The notes under the pieces were generated by a model. It made no database searches, had not been told where the DNA came from, and was given only the letters and a program-made list of their open reading frames with translations. Shown piece after piece: positions 1 to 8,005 of a stretch of 64,000 bases of DNA (the stretch's first letter is position 1; every line of letters begins with the position of its first letter). Source of the DNA: Pedobacter zeaxanthinifaciens. GTDB taxonomy: Bacteria; Bacteroidota; Bacteroidia; Sphingobacteriales; Sphingobacteriaceae. Location: NCBI RefSeq assembly GCF_003313335.1, contig NZ_QMHP01000003.1, positions 124,001-188,000 of the forward strand, in the 5' to 3' direction. The translations under genes were made by a program, and so were the position numbers.

Positions 1-1
1 T

Positions 2-202
2 TTAATAGCAGACCACTCCAGCAGTATTTGGATTGACGATGCCATATTTACTTTGGCAGATCTTTACGAAAACAAGCTGAACAATATGGAGGAAGCGAAG
101 AAACTGTATCAGCGTTTAATCACCGATTTTCCAGGCAGCATTTTAAATGCCGAGGCAAGAAAAAGATACCGTACCATCCGTGGCGATAATTTAGGCACTT
201 AA
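2..202 (+). CDS. TPR-repeat protein, C-terminal end (partial)
   Basis: An open frame runs in from the left edge and stops at TAA 200-202. The visible 66 residues include a helical pattern typical of a tetratricopeptide repeat (DAIFTLADLYENKL, then EEAKKLYQRLITDFPGS), followed by a short basic tail. TPRs of this sort are protein-protein scaffolds, often in cell-envelope proteins of Bacteroidota. The start and most of the protein lie outside the window, so its role cannot be assigned. The next gene starts 15 bp downstream on the same strand. Confidence 0.7.
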   Translation, partial: LIADHSSSIWIDDAIFTLADLYENKLNNMEEAKKLYQRLITDFPGSILNAEARKRYRTIRGDNLGT

Positions 203-217
203 TGGTATCTTTGCACC

Positions 218-520
218 ATGTTGTTATTTAATGTTACAGTGATTATTGAGGAAAATTCAGCAGCGGATTTCTTAGCATGGATGAAGCAATCTCATATTCC
301 ACGACTGATGGATACGGATTGTTTTGTTTCCCATCGTTTTCTGCAAATTAAGGATTCTCCAAACGAGGGGCTGAGCTATTGTGTTCAGTTTATAGCGGAA
401 AATGAAGCTTCGCATCAGCGATTTTTAGATTTGCATGAGCAAGCCTTCATTGCAGAAATGTACAACAGGTATCCAAAAAAACTAGTCACTTTTAGCACAC
501 TGATGGAATTTGTGGGCTAG
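218..520 (+). CDS. DUF4286 family protein
   Basis: A 100-residue protein beginning MLLFNVTVIIEE and ending in a TLMEFVG tail. It matches the compact ferredoxin-like layout of the DUF4286 family: a beta strand with VTVIIEE, a helix with FLAWMKQSHIPRLM, and a central YCVQF strand. The family is common in Bacteroidota and has no established function. There is no signal peptide or membrane segment, so it is probably cytosolic. It follows the TPR gene by 15 bp and may be co-transcribed with it. Confidence 0.75.
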   Translation: MLLFNVTVIIEENSAADFLAWMKQSHIPRLMDTDCFVSHRFLQIKDSPNEGLSYCVQFIAENEASHQRFLDLHEQAFIAEMYNRYPKKLVTFSTLMEFVG

Positions 521-556
521 TTAATCATCATCAATTAAAAAATCTTATCATCAAAT

Positions 557-1111
557 ATGACAATTATTGAAACGCCCATAAAGGATTTACTAATTTTTGA
601 ACCAAAAGTTTGGAAAGACAGTAGGGGCTATTTTTACGAAAGCTTTAGTCAGAAAGCTTTTGACGAGGCAGGTATTGCAGTAAGTTTTGTACAGGACAAC
701 CAATCTTTTTCGCAAAAAGGAGCACTTAGGGGACTGCACGCACAAGCGGAACCTTTTGCTCAGGGTAAATTAGTTAGGGTAATACAGGGCAAGGTGATTG
801 ATTTTGCAGTTGATATCAGAAAAAATTCGCCAACCTTTGGGCAACATTTTGGCATTGAACTTAGCGGCGACAACCATAAGCAGCTTTGGGTTCCACCTGG
901 TTTTTTACATGGCTTTTTAACCTTAGAAAACGATACAATTTTCACCTACAAGGTAACCAACTATTACGACAAGGCATCGGAAATTGGAGTGATTTGGAAT
1001 GATCCTACGCTAAATATCGAATGGGCTTCGTATTTGGATGCCAGCGAATTTATCCTATCAGAGAAAGATTTAGTCCTAGGTGATTTTGCCTCTTTTAAAT
1101 CGCCATTTTAA
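557..1111 (+). CDS. rfbC: dTDP-4-dehydrorhamnose 3,5-epimerase
   Basis: A 184-residue cupin of full family length. RmlC/RfbC epimerises C3 and C5 of dTDP-4-keto-6-deoxyglucose in dTDP-L-rhamnose synthesis, feeding surface polysaccharide. Visible hallmarks are DSRGYFYESF near residues 21-30, ALRGLH with the catalytic-base His61, KLVRVIQGKVIDFAVDIR, the cupin strand QLWVPPGFLHGF (about 109-120), and the active-site Tyr near 131. The other rml genes are not adjacent. A bidirectional hairpin terminator follows immediately. Confidence 0.92.
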   Translation: MTIIETPIKDLLIFEPKVWKDSRGYFYESFSQKAFDEAGIAVSFVQDNQSFSQKGALRGLHAQAEPFAQGKLVRVIQGKVIDFAVDIRKNSPTFGQHFGIELSGDNHKQLWVPPGFLHGFLTLENDTIFTYKVTNYYDKASEIGVIWNDPTLNIEWASYLDASEFILSEKDLVLGDFASFKSPF

Positions 1112-1113
1112 AT

Positions 1114-1170
1114 AAAAAAAGCCACAGATACACAAATTTAATCTGTGCATCTGTGGCTTAACGCTTTTTT
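1114..1170. terminator. Bidirectional intrinsic terminator
   Basis: A perfect 9-bp stem (GCCACAGAT at 1121-1129 with ATCTGTGGC at 1149-1157) has an A-run on its left and a T-run at 1165-1170 on its right. It sits between the convergent rfbC and OmpA-family genes and can serve both strands. Confidence 0.85.
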
Positions 1171-1174
1171 ATGC

Positions 1175-2017
1175 TTACTGTTTAATTAAGTTGTAAAGCT
1201 CATCCAATTTAGGCGATAATACAATCTCAATTCTTCTGTTTTTGCTTCTTCCTTCTGCGGTGGCATTATCTGCCAGAGGCTGAAATTGTCCCTTACCAGT
1301 TGCGGTCATACGCACACTTTCTACTTTCTGCTCGTCGGTTAGGAAACGCACAACAGATGTAGAACGCAACACGCTTAAATCCCAGTTGTCTTTAATTTGA
1401 CCTAAGTTATTGATTCGCTGCGAATCGGTGTGCCCCTCTACCGCAATATTGATATCGGGTTGTTGTTTCAATACCTCCGCAAGTTGAGTTAAGGCCTTCT
1501 TTCCATTTTCATCAATAATGATACTTCCAGACGGAAATAATAATTTATCGGTAAGTGAAACGTATACCTTACCATTTTTAACTTCAACCGTTAAGCCACT
1601 TTTGGTGAAGCCTAATAACGCTTCCTGTAGCTTTGCCCTCAACTGATTGGTAGCTTCGTCACGCTTGCGCAGCACTTCCTCCACTTCTTTTAGGCGTTGT
1701 TCGCGTTTAGCCAAATCGCCTGTAAGTTTGTTGATCTCCGAAGAACTATTGTTACGCAATTTGGCATAGTTTGCATCTAAATCCGTATAGCGATCTTTCA
1801 AATCGGCCAGTTGTTTATTGAGCAGAGCAGTATCAGCTCGTAAACGTTTAATGCGCTGCTCTAAACTTTCATTTTGATTTTGAGCATCGTTCCAACCAGT
1901 ATTTAGGGAATCTTGCTTAGCTAAAAGCGATTTATATTTTTTTGTAGATAGTACCACGCATGAGCTTAAGGTTGCCATCAACAAAAAGAGCGCCATTAAA
2001 AGGTTTAGTTTTTTCAT
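1175..2017 (-). CDS. OmpA-family lipoprotein with coiled coil
   Basis: A 280-residue lipoprotein. The signal peptide ends in a lipobox, LSSC, near residue 20. Residues of about 25-130 are a heptad-rich coiled coil, followed by an OmpA C-terminal peptidoglycan-binding domain. Its hallmarks are LLFPSGSIIIDENGKKAL, VEGHTDS and a C-terminal GRSKNRRIEIVLSP. Such proteins tether the outer membrane to the cell wall. Convergent with rfbC across a shared terminator. The specific role is unknown, but family membership is clear. Confidence 0.88.
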   Translation of the reverse strand: MKKLNLLMALFLLMATLSSCVVLSTKKYKSLLAKQDSLNTGWNDAQNQNESLEQRIKRLRADTALLNKQLADLKDRYTDLDANYAKLRNNSSSEINKLTGDLAKREQRLKEVEEVLRKRDEATNQLRAKLQEALLGFTKSGLTVEVKNGKVYVSLTDKLLFPSGSIIIDENGKKALTQLAEVLKQQPDINIAVEGHTDSQRINNLGQIKDNWDLSVLRSTSVVRFLTDEQKVESVRMTATGKGQFQPLADNATAEGRSKNRRIEIVLSPKLDELYNLIKQ

Positions 2018-2089
2018 TTTTATTATCTGTTTTTACTTGTTTAAACTAACGTAAAACGATGGTATTTTTACATTACGCCAGTTTATAAT

Positions 2090-2752
2090 TTACTGATCAA
2101 CCGCTTTGCGCAAAAATAAAACGAAAGGCTGAATATGCTTAAAAGCATTTATCAACTTATCAACGATATCATTTTTATAGAACTCTTCTTCTTTCAACGG
2201 ATAAACGGCAATGAAACTTTTCAGCTTTAAGTAATCAATCATCGGATGATCTGTATCGTAACCCTTAGGTGCCTTTTTCAAAGTATCCTCGGTACTTAGG
2301 GCATAAATTTTCTTGAAAGATTTGGCATTGATGACCTCAAGAAACTCATCGCCACTGTAGTCTATTTCTTCCCTTATTTTTTTCAACACTGCACTTTCGG
2401 GCATCCAAAAACCTACGCCAAAAAAGCAATTGCCCGGTTCCAAATGCAAATAGTAGGCAGGGGTACTTGGCCCATAACCTTTCACATCAAAAGCAATTCC
2501 GTAGTTTTTTTTGTAAGGGGCTTTATTAGGACTGAAACGAATATCCCTATAAATGCGCATTAAACATTTTTTGGGATCTGTATCAGCAGAAAATTGCGGA
2601 TCAATTGCAGCTAGTTCTTTAATAAGCGGACGAATCAGCCTATAAATATCAAGCTTAGCTTCCTCGTATCGCGGCTTATTTTGAGCAAACCAATCTCTAT
2701 TGTTATTATCTACTAGTTCCCTTATAAAGTCGAAAGTTGTTTTTTCTAGCAT
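2090..2752 (-). CDS. DUF2461 domain-containing protein
   Basis: A 220-residue soluble protein that matches DUF2461 over its whole length. Hallmarks are LVDNNNRDWFAQNKPRYEEAK near the N-terminus, CLMRIYRDIRFSPNKAPYKKNYG (about residues 63-85) and YYLHLEPG followed by GVGFWMPES. The family is widespread and uncharacterised; no catalytic mechanism is established. It is preceded by a strong hairpin terminator whose T-run abuts the start codon, suggesting either independent expression or read-through from the small membrane genes upstream. Confidence 0.85.
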   Translation of the reverse strand: MLEKTTFDFIRELVDNNNRDWFAQNKPRYEEAKLDIYRLIRPLIKELAAIDPQFSADTDPKKCLMRIYRDIRFSPNKAPYKKNYGIAFDVKGYGPSTPAYYLHLEPGNCFFGVGFWMPESAVLKKIREEIDYSGDEFLEVINAKSFKKIYALSTEDTLKKAPKGYDTDHPMIDYLKLKSFIAVYPLKEEEFYKNDIVDKLINAFKHIQPFVLFLRKAVDQ

Positions 2753-2753
2753 A

Positions 2754-2798
2754 TTAAAAAACCTATTGAATTGCCACTAATGTAGCAATTTAATAGGT
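2754..2798 (-). terminator. Intrinsic terminator upstream of the DUF2461 gene
   Basis: Minus-strand hairpin with arms 2761-2774 and 2785-2798 (14 bp, one mismatch). It is followed on the minus strand by a T-run directly before the ATG at 2752. It probably ends the transcript of the small membrane-protein genes at 2904-3432. Confidence 0.7.
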
Positions 2799-2903
2799 GC
2801 TTTAGGAAAATTTAAAGTTTTTTAACGGGTTTAAGACATTTACAGCAATGCCTTCAACAATGTTAAGGAGTTACGTCCTATCAGTTACCTTTTTTATGCG
2901 CCA

Positions 2904-3179
2904 CTATTGTATCACAAACATCAATACTATAATTGACATGGTAAGCACACTAGATGCAACGTTATAAAAGTCAGCCTTTTTCTTTACTAAAAGTTGAAAT
3001 GTAGCAAAGGCAAACAAGGCAACTACCATTAAAATAAGCGGGATGGTGATTAGCTCATAAATTGCCCCGATGATGGCAAAATCTAATTTTGCAACTAAAC
3101 CAGTAAATGCTAAAGTAAAATAAACTGATAGGCCAATACTGGCCAAAAACATCTTTTTTGATAGCGCTTGATTTTTCAT
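2904..3179 (-). CDS. Small three-helix membrane protein, unknown
   Basis: A 91-residue protein with three hydrophobic segments (about residues 12-30, 38-60 and 70-90) separated by short polar turns including KKKADF. No family is recognised. It lies 25 bp downstream of another small membrane protein on the same strand, which supports a two-gene unit. Its end is followed by the terminator at 2754-2798. Confidence 0.6.
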   Translation of the reverse strand: MKNQALSKKMFLASIGLSVYFTLAFTGLVAKLDFAIIGAIYELITIPLILMVVALFAFATFQLLVKKKADFYNVASSVLTMSIIVLMFVIQ

Positions 3180-3204
3180 TTTTGCGTTAATTTAAGTTAG
3201 TGGA

Positions 3205-3432
3205 TTATTTAGCTCGATAGTTCCTATACCAAACTACACCTACAGTACTCACTAACAGAAAAGGAATGGCCAATAGATAAATCACACCTGAGTTTAAGCC
3301 CTTAGTTTGCGTATTGCCATTTTTCACACCCATCTCGGCGTTAGCTGTACACATAGCGCACTGGGCATTCGCCTCAGGTTGTGTTAGCATAAGCGTTAAA
3401 ACGAAAAGTAATATAGCTGATACTTTTTTCAT
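3205..3432 (-). CDS. Small exported CxxC membrane protein
   Basis: A 75-residue protein with a signal peptide ending near ANAQ, then CAMCTANAEMG, a Gly/Asn-rich linker (KNGNTQTKGLNSG), a single transmembrane helix (about residues 50-68) and a basic end. Small proteins of this shape, with a CxMC motif after signal cleavage, recur in Bacteroidota, but no function is established. The CxxC could bind metal or be redox-active (inference). It shares a short gap with the membrane gene at 2904-3179. Confidence 0.65.
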   Translation of the reverse strand: MKKVSAILLFVLTLMLTQPEANAQCAMCTANAEMGVKNGNTQTKGLNSGVIYLLAIPFLLVSTVGVVWYRNYRAK

Positions 3433-3530
3433 GTTTCAAATTTAGCGTAAAATTTATTGAAACTAATTCATTTCTACGTAAATAATCTTATTACAACCAT
3501 ATTGTGGCGCCTTTCAATAATGGCTTAACT

Positions 3531-3866
3531 TCATCCATCGATATTTGAAACCAATTCCAATTTTTTGTTGTAAAGATAAAAACCCGCAAAAATTATTACA
3601 TTGAGTATAGCGATATAATAAAATCCGTCGGCTAACCATGCAACAATTCCGTAGAATAAAAACAAAAATGCTGATATCTTAAATCTCGATTGCTTTTTAA
3701 AATTGATTCGATAATCCCAAATAAAAACTGATAGGATTAAAAGCAAAAATATACCAAAACCTATTTTCAAGGTCTGACTATTATTTTGAGTTACGAAAAA
3801 TTTAATGAAATGATTAATTAAATAAATAGTAAACGCGGCTACTTGAAATGTTAGTGTTTTCTTCAT
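3531..3866 (-). CDS. Membrane protein of unknown function
   Basis: A 111-residue, very hydrophobic protein with four predicted membrane segments (around residues 10-27, 34-50, 62-80 and 82-100) and short charged loops (RINFKKQSRFK). No motif or family is recognised. Base composition is AT-rich like its neighbours. It stands alone between the CxxC protein and the large peptidase gene, both on the same strand. Confidence 0.55.
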   Translation of the reverse strand: MKKTLTFQVAAFTIYLINHFIKFFVTQNNSQTLKIGFGIFLLLILSVFIWDYRINFKKQSRFKISAFLFLFYGIVAWLADGFYYIAILNVIIFAGFYLYNKKLELVSNIDG

Positions 3867-3919
3867 ACTTATATTTACTTTTCAGATAAGTTTTAGATTT
3901 TTTTTGTACAGTCGTTAAT

Positions 3920-6900
3920 TTACTGTTTTGTGAACTTCACAACGCCAAGCCTCGAGCCAGTACTAACATTTATCAACTCTACGAAGTAATTTCCAGGCTT
4001 AAGTTGAGATACATTGATTTCATGACCTAAAGTTAATTCTAGCGCATTCACCACCGAGTTCTTAACTTTTTTGCCACTAACTTCATTGATTGTGAGTTGA
4101 TACAAATCAGGACTAATCGATTTGGTGAGTTTGATCTTAAAATGATCCTTCACAGGATTTTCAAACAACAAAATACCATCATTTTCCAAGTCATAGTTAA
4201 CTACTACTGGCCCTATTTCTGTGCTTCTACCATCATTGTCTACCTGCAAAAGCTGATAATAATTAGCTCCTACAATTGGGCTGTTATCCATAAAGGAATA
4301 ATTTCCAGACGGAACAGGAACTACTTTACCGATGGTTTGAAAAGATGACCGATCAGCAGAGCGCTGCACTAAAAATTCTTTATTGTTAATTTCACTTGCG
4401 GTACTCCATTTTAAAGCCACGCCGTTGTTAGATTTACTTGCTGTAAAACTTTTAACCACTACAGGCAAGCTTGTTAATGCATATACCTGCGATGTAATTG
4501 TTAAACTACTTGGCAACGTTACTTTTACGGTATAGTTTCCAGTTTGAGTAGGTTGAAATGTAGCTTGGTTAGCCCCAATAATAGCGTTACCATTTAAATA
4601 CCATTGGTTTCCATCTGCAATTGGAGAAGCTAGCAAATTACCTTGCTGGATGATGGTTAAATTCGATAACGGAACGGCCACTTTGACAATGGTTTCCCCT
4701 ATTGGCTTAGCTTTAATATCATATAAAAAATAATAGAAGCTGTTAATGGTTGTACTACCAGTGTGTGATACTAGAGATAAAATTCCACTATTATCAGCCA
4801 TCGGATAAGTGTAGGCATTATTTGTACTATTATTTCGAAAAAGTGTAGCACCATTATTAAACTCAGCCGTTAAATAAAATGACCCGGCATAAGGAAAACG
4901 AATATCTACATTGTAAACTTGTCCTGCATCAGCTGTAATATTGGTTGCTGAAGTAGAGGGGTCGGCAGGGTTACGCGTATTAGTTACGCTAATTGTTGTG
5001 CCAGAAACTTTGATCCCGGTATTAACATCATAAACACTAAAGGTTACTGCACCCGGATATCCAATGTATAAGCGAGCGCTTTCTATGAGCGCCGGCGCTG
5101 TTGTATTGTAGTAATATCGGTAAGGAGCTTGTCCATAGCTTCCAGACGAGCCAAACGAAGCCTTTGTTGGCGGACTAAAATTACTTAGGTAATCATTTGC
5201 AGAAACATAAAAAGTATTATTTGAAACCGGCACTGTAGTAGTGGTAACTGAGCTCCCATTTGCAAATGGCGAGGTAGACGACGATGCAGCATGCCAGAAA
5301 AGCGTTCCATTAGCTGAAGAGGATTTTAAATAGTAGGTTCCCGCAACATCCGTGTAATATGCACTTGCATTGGCAATTGCGGAAGCAGCTGAAAAAGTAA
5401 CAGACTTCACCGCCTGATCGTCGGAAGTAATTAAGTCGCCAGTTAAAGCCGTTTTAGCTTCAATGGTATAATTTGTGTTTGATGCTGCATTAAAAGTTCC
5501 CTGCATCAAAAATGTAACCACGCCACCCGCAGGCACTATTCCATTATAGACTTCATTAAATGTGGCCACAGTAGTTGCTCCATTTTTTACAACAACATTT
5601 ACCGGGATTGAAGTTGAAGAATTGTATCCGTAATTTTTTATGGACAGCCTAACTGACTTTCCATTTCCAGAAACATCCGAATTTGACGGGTCTACTATTT
5701 CGGTAATCCCAACATTAATTGCCGCCTCATTGAATTTTACGCGATAGTCCTGAGTTTCTCCCTTGTTGTAGGTTCCACATGCCAGTACATCCGCAGCTGT
5801 AGCAGTTTCCGCTAGTACAACTCTTAAACGGGTAAAATTGTCAACTTTAACGTCAGAAGGCACAGCGATAGTGGTTGAAAAAGTGCCGTTAGCAGCAATA
5901 ACTGATGAAGTAGCTACAAGCTCGCCAGCATCATCGAAATCTCCATCACAATTCCAATCGATAAATACTTTTGCAATCTTACTTTGATCTACACCACAAG
6001 TACCTGCTGTTAGACTTAAATTATAGCTTTTTGATCGCTCTAATTGGATGGTTTGTGAGGTGAAATCTGAGTAAGTAGTACAGCCAGTAACTGGTGTATG
6101 ATTAATATTGGATAGTTGAAAATTAGTAATTTTCGAATCAGCATTGGAAGTAGGATTAGAAGCACAGTATAGCGTACCTCCAACACCAGTAACTATTAAC
6201 GAAAATGCCTGACTACCACCTTGAAGAGAATTTTTATGCGTAACCGTAATGGTATAGCTTTTACCTGGCACAGCGCCATCAATGTAAACCTGCTCCACGT
6301 TATCACGGTAATTATCGCCTGTAGTTGCAGCTGCAGATGGATTTGCCGGATCCAGTACCCAGGGCAGATAGGTAGTGCCATCACTTACTCTAATATCTAA
6401 ATCGTTTATCAACCTCAAAGCTGGGTTGTTTAATGCTGTTGATGTAGCTACCGGTGTAGCGGCTGGGTCTGTCCATGAAATTGTTGCTATTAAAGGACCA
6501 TCTCCAGAAGCTACAACATTTGTTGTGTATGTTTGTCCTTGAGCAAGTGTTTGCTCGCTGATGATGCTTTTTGTTCCCTTATCTAAAATTGCTTTAGCCG
6601 CTTTCTCGGCGTTCAATAGTCCCCAGCCAAAAACATAATCCGGCCCTAATGCCGAACCTGCCTCACTTGTAGTGCTAATAGCCAATCCTTTTAGCGTAGC
6701 TGATTTCAAATAAGCGTTATTTTTTTGATAATATAATTCTTGCAAAAGAACCAATGTTCCAGTTGCATTTGGTGCAGCCATGGAGGTGCCAGAGGAAGTT
6801 GCGTAACTGCTGTTGCCTGAGTTGGTAGAAGAAGTTAAATTTACTCCATCCGCAACCAAATCTGGCTTAATCCTTCCATCATCTGTGGGACCCCATGCGC

Positions 6901-7930
6901 TAAAAGACGATATAACGATATCAGAAGGAGATACCGCACCGTATTTTAATCCGTTTACCGCACCAACCGTAAGGATATTTTTCGCTCCAGCGTAGGAACC
7001 TATAATATCATATCCATCATTGCTACTGATACCAGACGGACGAGTACCAGCATTAACCATTACATTGCTAGAGTTATATCTGTAGTAGGTGCTCCCAACT
7101 GCCGGGCCGTTATTATTGCGATAGTTTCCTCCAGATTTTACTAGCAAGTAATAGGGTGCATTAACTGCGATATTGTCCCAAGCTTGTGATTTGCTGTCGT
7201 AATAACCAAATTTATAATCTTCATTTTCGCCGGAACGTCCGTAAAATTCCCATCTATTGCCCTGATCGCTATTTTGCGACCAGCCAGCTACCACACCGTA
7301 CGAATGGTTTGATAACAACAAATTAGCAGCAATAGCCGAAATTTCAGCATTATCGTTATTGAAATCATAAGACAATAGTTGTGGCAGGCCATAAGCCATT
7401 CCCTTAGCAGGCGCATAAACGCCCGAAGCAGCAATGGTTCCTGCAACGTGAGTGGCGTGTGAGGATGTAGCTACATTATCTACTAATACCACTCTGCCAC
7501 TACTAAACTCCTGATGTGTAGCTAATACAGCACCGCCATCCCATACCGCAACTTTATTATTAGGTATTGTGCTTCCATTTAAATTTAATCCCAAACCGCC
7601 GCCGTTGTATAGCTTGTTTGCTCTAGTAGTGCCTGCGGCAACTTCATTTTCGGTAGCATCGTAAATTGGATAGCCTAAATCATCAATATCTACTAGGTTG
7701 ATTACTTTACCTTGTTTTGTAATTTGATAGGTAGTCCACCCTTTCTTTTTAGCTAAGTCAAGCGCTTTCTGTCGTTTCTTTTTATAGATTTTTGCCTGTT
7801 CAACACTGTTCTGCTTTAAAAATTCCTTGTTGGTTGAGGTTTCCTTTGTTTCCTGAGCAACTATCATTGCAGGAATGCTTAATAGGCATATCAAACAAAA
7901 AGCTATTTGCCTTGCTAAATGTAATTTCAT
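3920..7930 (-). CDS. S8 subtilisin-like serine peptidase with T9SS sorting domain
   Basis: A 1336-residue secreted peptidase. The signal peptide ends at about residue 26 (AMIVAQ). The catalytic triad is visible: Asp131 in VAVWDGG, His158 in SSHATHVAGTIA and Ser383 in SGTSMAAPNATG, with the oxyanion Asn near 208 (LLLSNHS). The usual HGTH reads HATH here. After the catalytic domain there are beta-sandwich modules, including a GEVED-like segment (WNCDGDFDDAGE ... KGETQDYRV, about 640-730) and a CARDB-like region. The last 80 or so residues form a type A T9SS sorting domain (LLFENPVKDHF ... LKPGNYFVEL ... VVKFTKQ). Probably exported by T9SS and released or surface-attached. Its substrate is unknown. 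Confidence 0.9.
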   Translation of the reverse strand: MKLHLARQIAFCLICLLSIPAMIVAQETKETSTNKEFLKQNSVEQAKIYKKKRQKALDLAKKKGWTTYQITKQGKVINLVDIDDLGYPIYDATENEVAAGTTRANKLYNGGGLGLNLNGSTIPNNKVAVWDGGAVLATHQEFSSGRVVLVDNVATSSHATHVAGTIAASGVYAPAKGMAYGLPQLLSYDFNNDNAEISAIAANLLLSNHSYGVVAGWSQNSDQGNRWEFYGRSGENEDYKFGYYDSKSQAWDNIAVNAPYYLLVKSGGNYRNNNGPAVGSTYYRYNSSNVMVNAGTRPSGISSNDGYDIIGSYAGAKNILTVGAVNGLKYGAVSPSDIVISSFSAWGPTDDGRIKPDLVADGVNLTSSTNSGNSSYATSSGTSMAAPNATGTLVLLQELYYQKNNAYLKSATLKGLAISTTSEAGSALGPDYVFGWGLLNAEKAAKAILDKGTKSIISEQTLAQGQTYTTNVVASGDGPLIATISWTDPAATPVATSTALNNPALRLINDLDIRVSDGTTYLPWVLDPANPSAAATTGDNYRDNVEQVYIDGAVPGKSYTITVTHKNSLQGGSQAFSLIVTGVGGTLYCASNPTSNADSKITNFQLSNINHTPVTGCTTYSDFTSQTIQLERSKSYNLSLTAGTCGVDQSKIAKVFIDWNCDGDFDDAGELVATSSVIAANGTFSTTIAVPSDVKVDNFTRLRVVLAETATAADVLACGTYNKGETQDYRVKFNEAAINVGITEIVDPSNSDVSGNGKSVRLSIKNYGYNSSTSIPVNVVVKNGATTVATFNEVYNGIVPAGGVVTFLMQGTFNAASNTNYTIEAKTALTGDLITSDDQAVKSVTFSAASAIANASAYYTDVAGTYYLKSSSANGTLFWHAASSSTSPFANGSSVTTTTVPVSNNTFYVSANDYLSNFSPPTKASFGSSGSYGQAPYRYYYNTTAPALIESARLYIGYPGAVTFSVYDVNTGIKVSGTTISVTNTRNPADPSTSATNITADAGQVYNVDIRFPYAGSFYLTAEFNNGATLFRNNSTNNAYTYPMADNSGILSLVSHTGSTTINSFYYFLYDIKAKPIGETIVKVAVPLSNLTIIQQGNLLASPIADGNQWYLNGNAIIGANQATFQPTQTGNYTVKVTLPSSLTITSQVYALTSLPVVVKSFTASKSNNGVALKWSTASEINNKEFLVQRSADRSSFQTIGKVVPVPSGNYSFMDNSPIVGANYYQLLQVDNDGRSTEIGPVVVNYDLENDGILLFENPVKDHFKIKLTKSISPDLYQLTINEVSGKKVKNSVVNALELTLGHEINVSQLKPGNYFVELINVSTGSRLGVVKFTKQ

Positions 7931-7954
7931 TGACGATGTGTTTAGATTTTATGG

Positions 7955-7992
7955 ATGAAAAACCGCCGTACCAAAATTGTGATACGACGGTT
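7955..7992 (-). terminator. Terminator after the beta-helix T9SS protein
   Basis: Hairpin with 10-bp arms at 7961-7970 and 7983-7992 (one mismatch), followed on the minus strand by TTTTTCAT. It lies just past the stop at 8006 and before the peptidase start at 7930. Confidence 0.75.
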
Positions 7993-8005
7993 CTACTAAA
8001 ATTAA

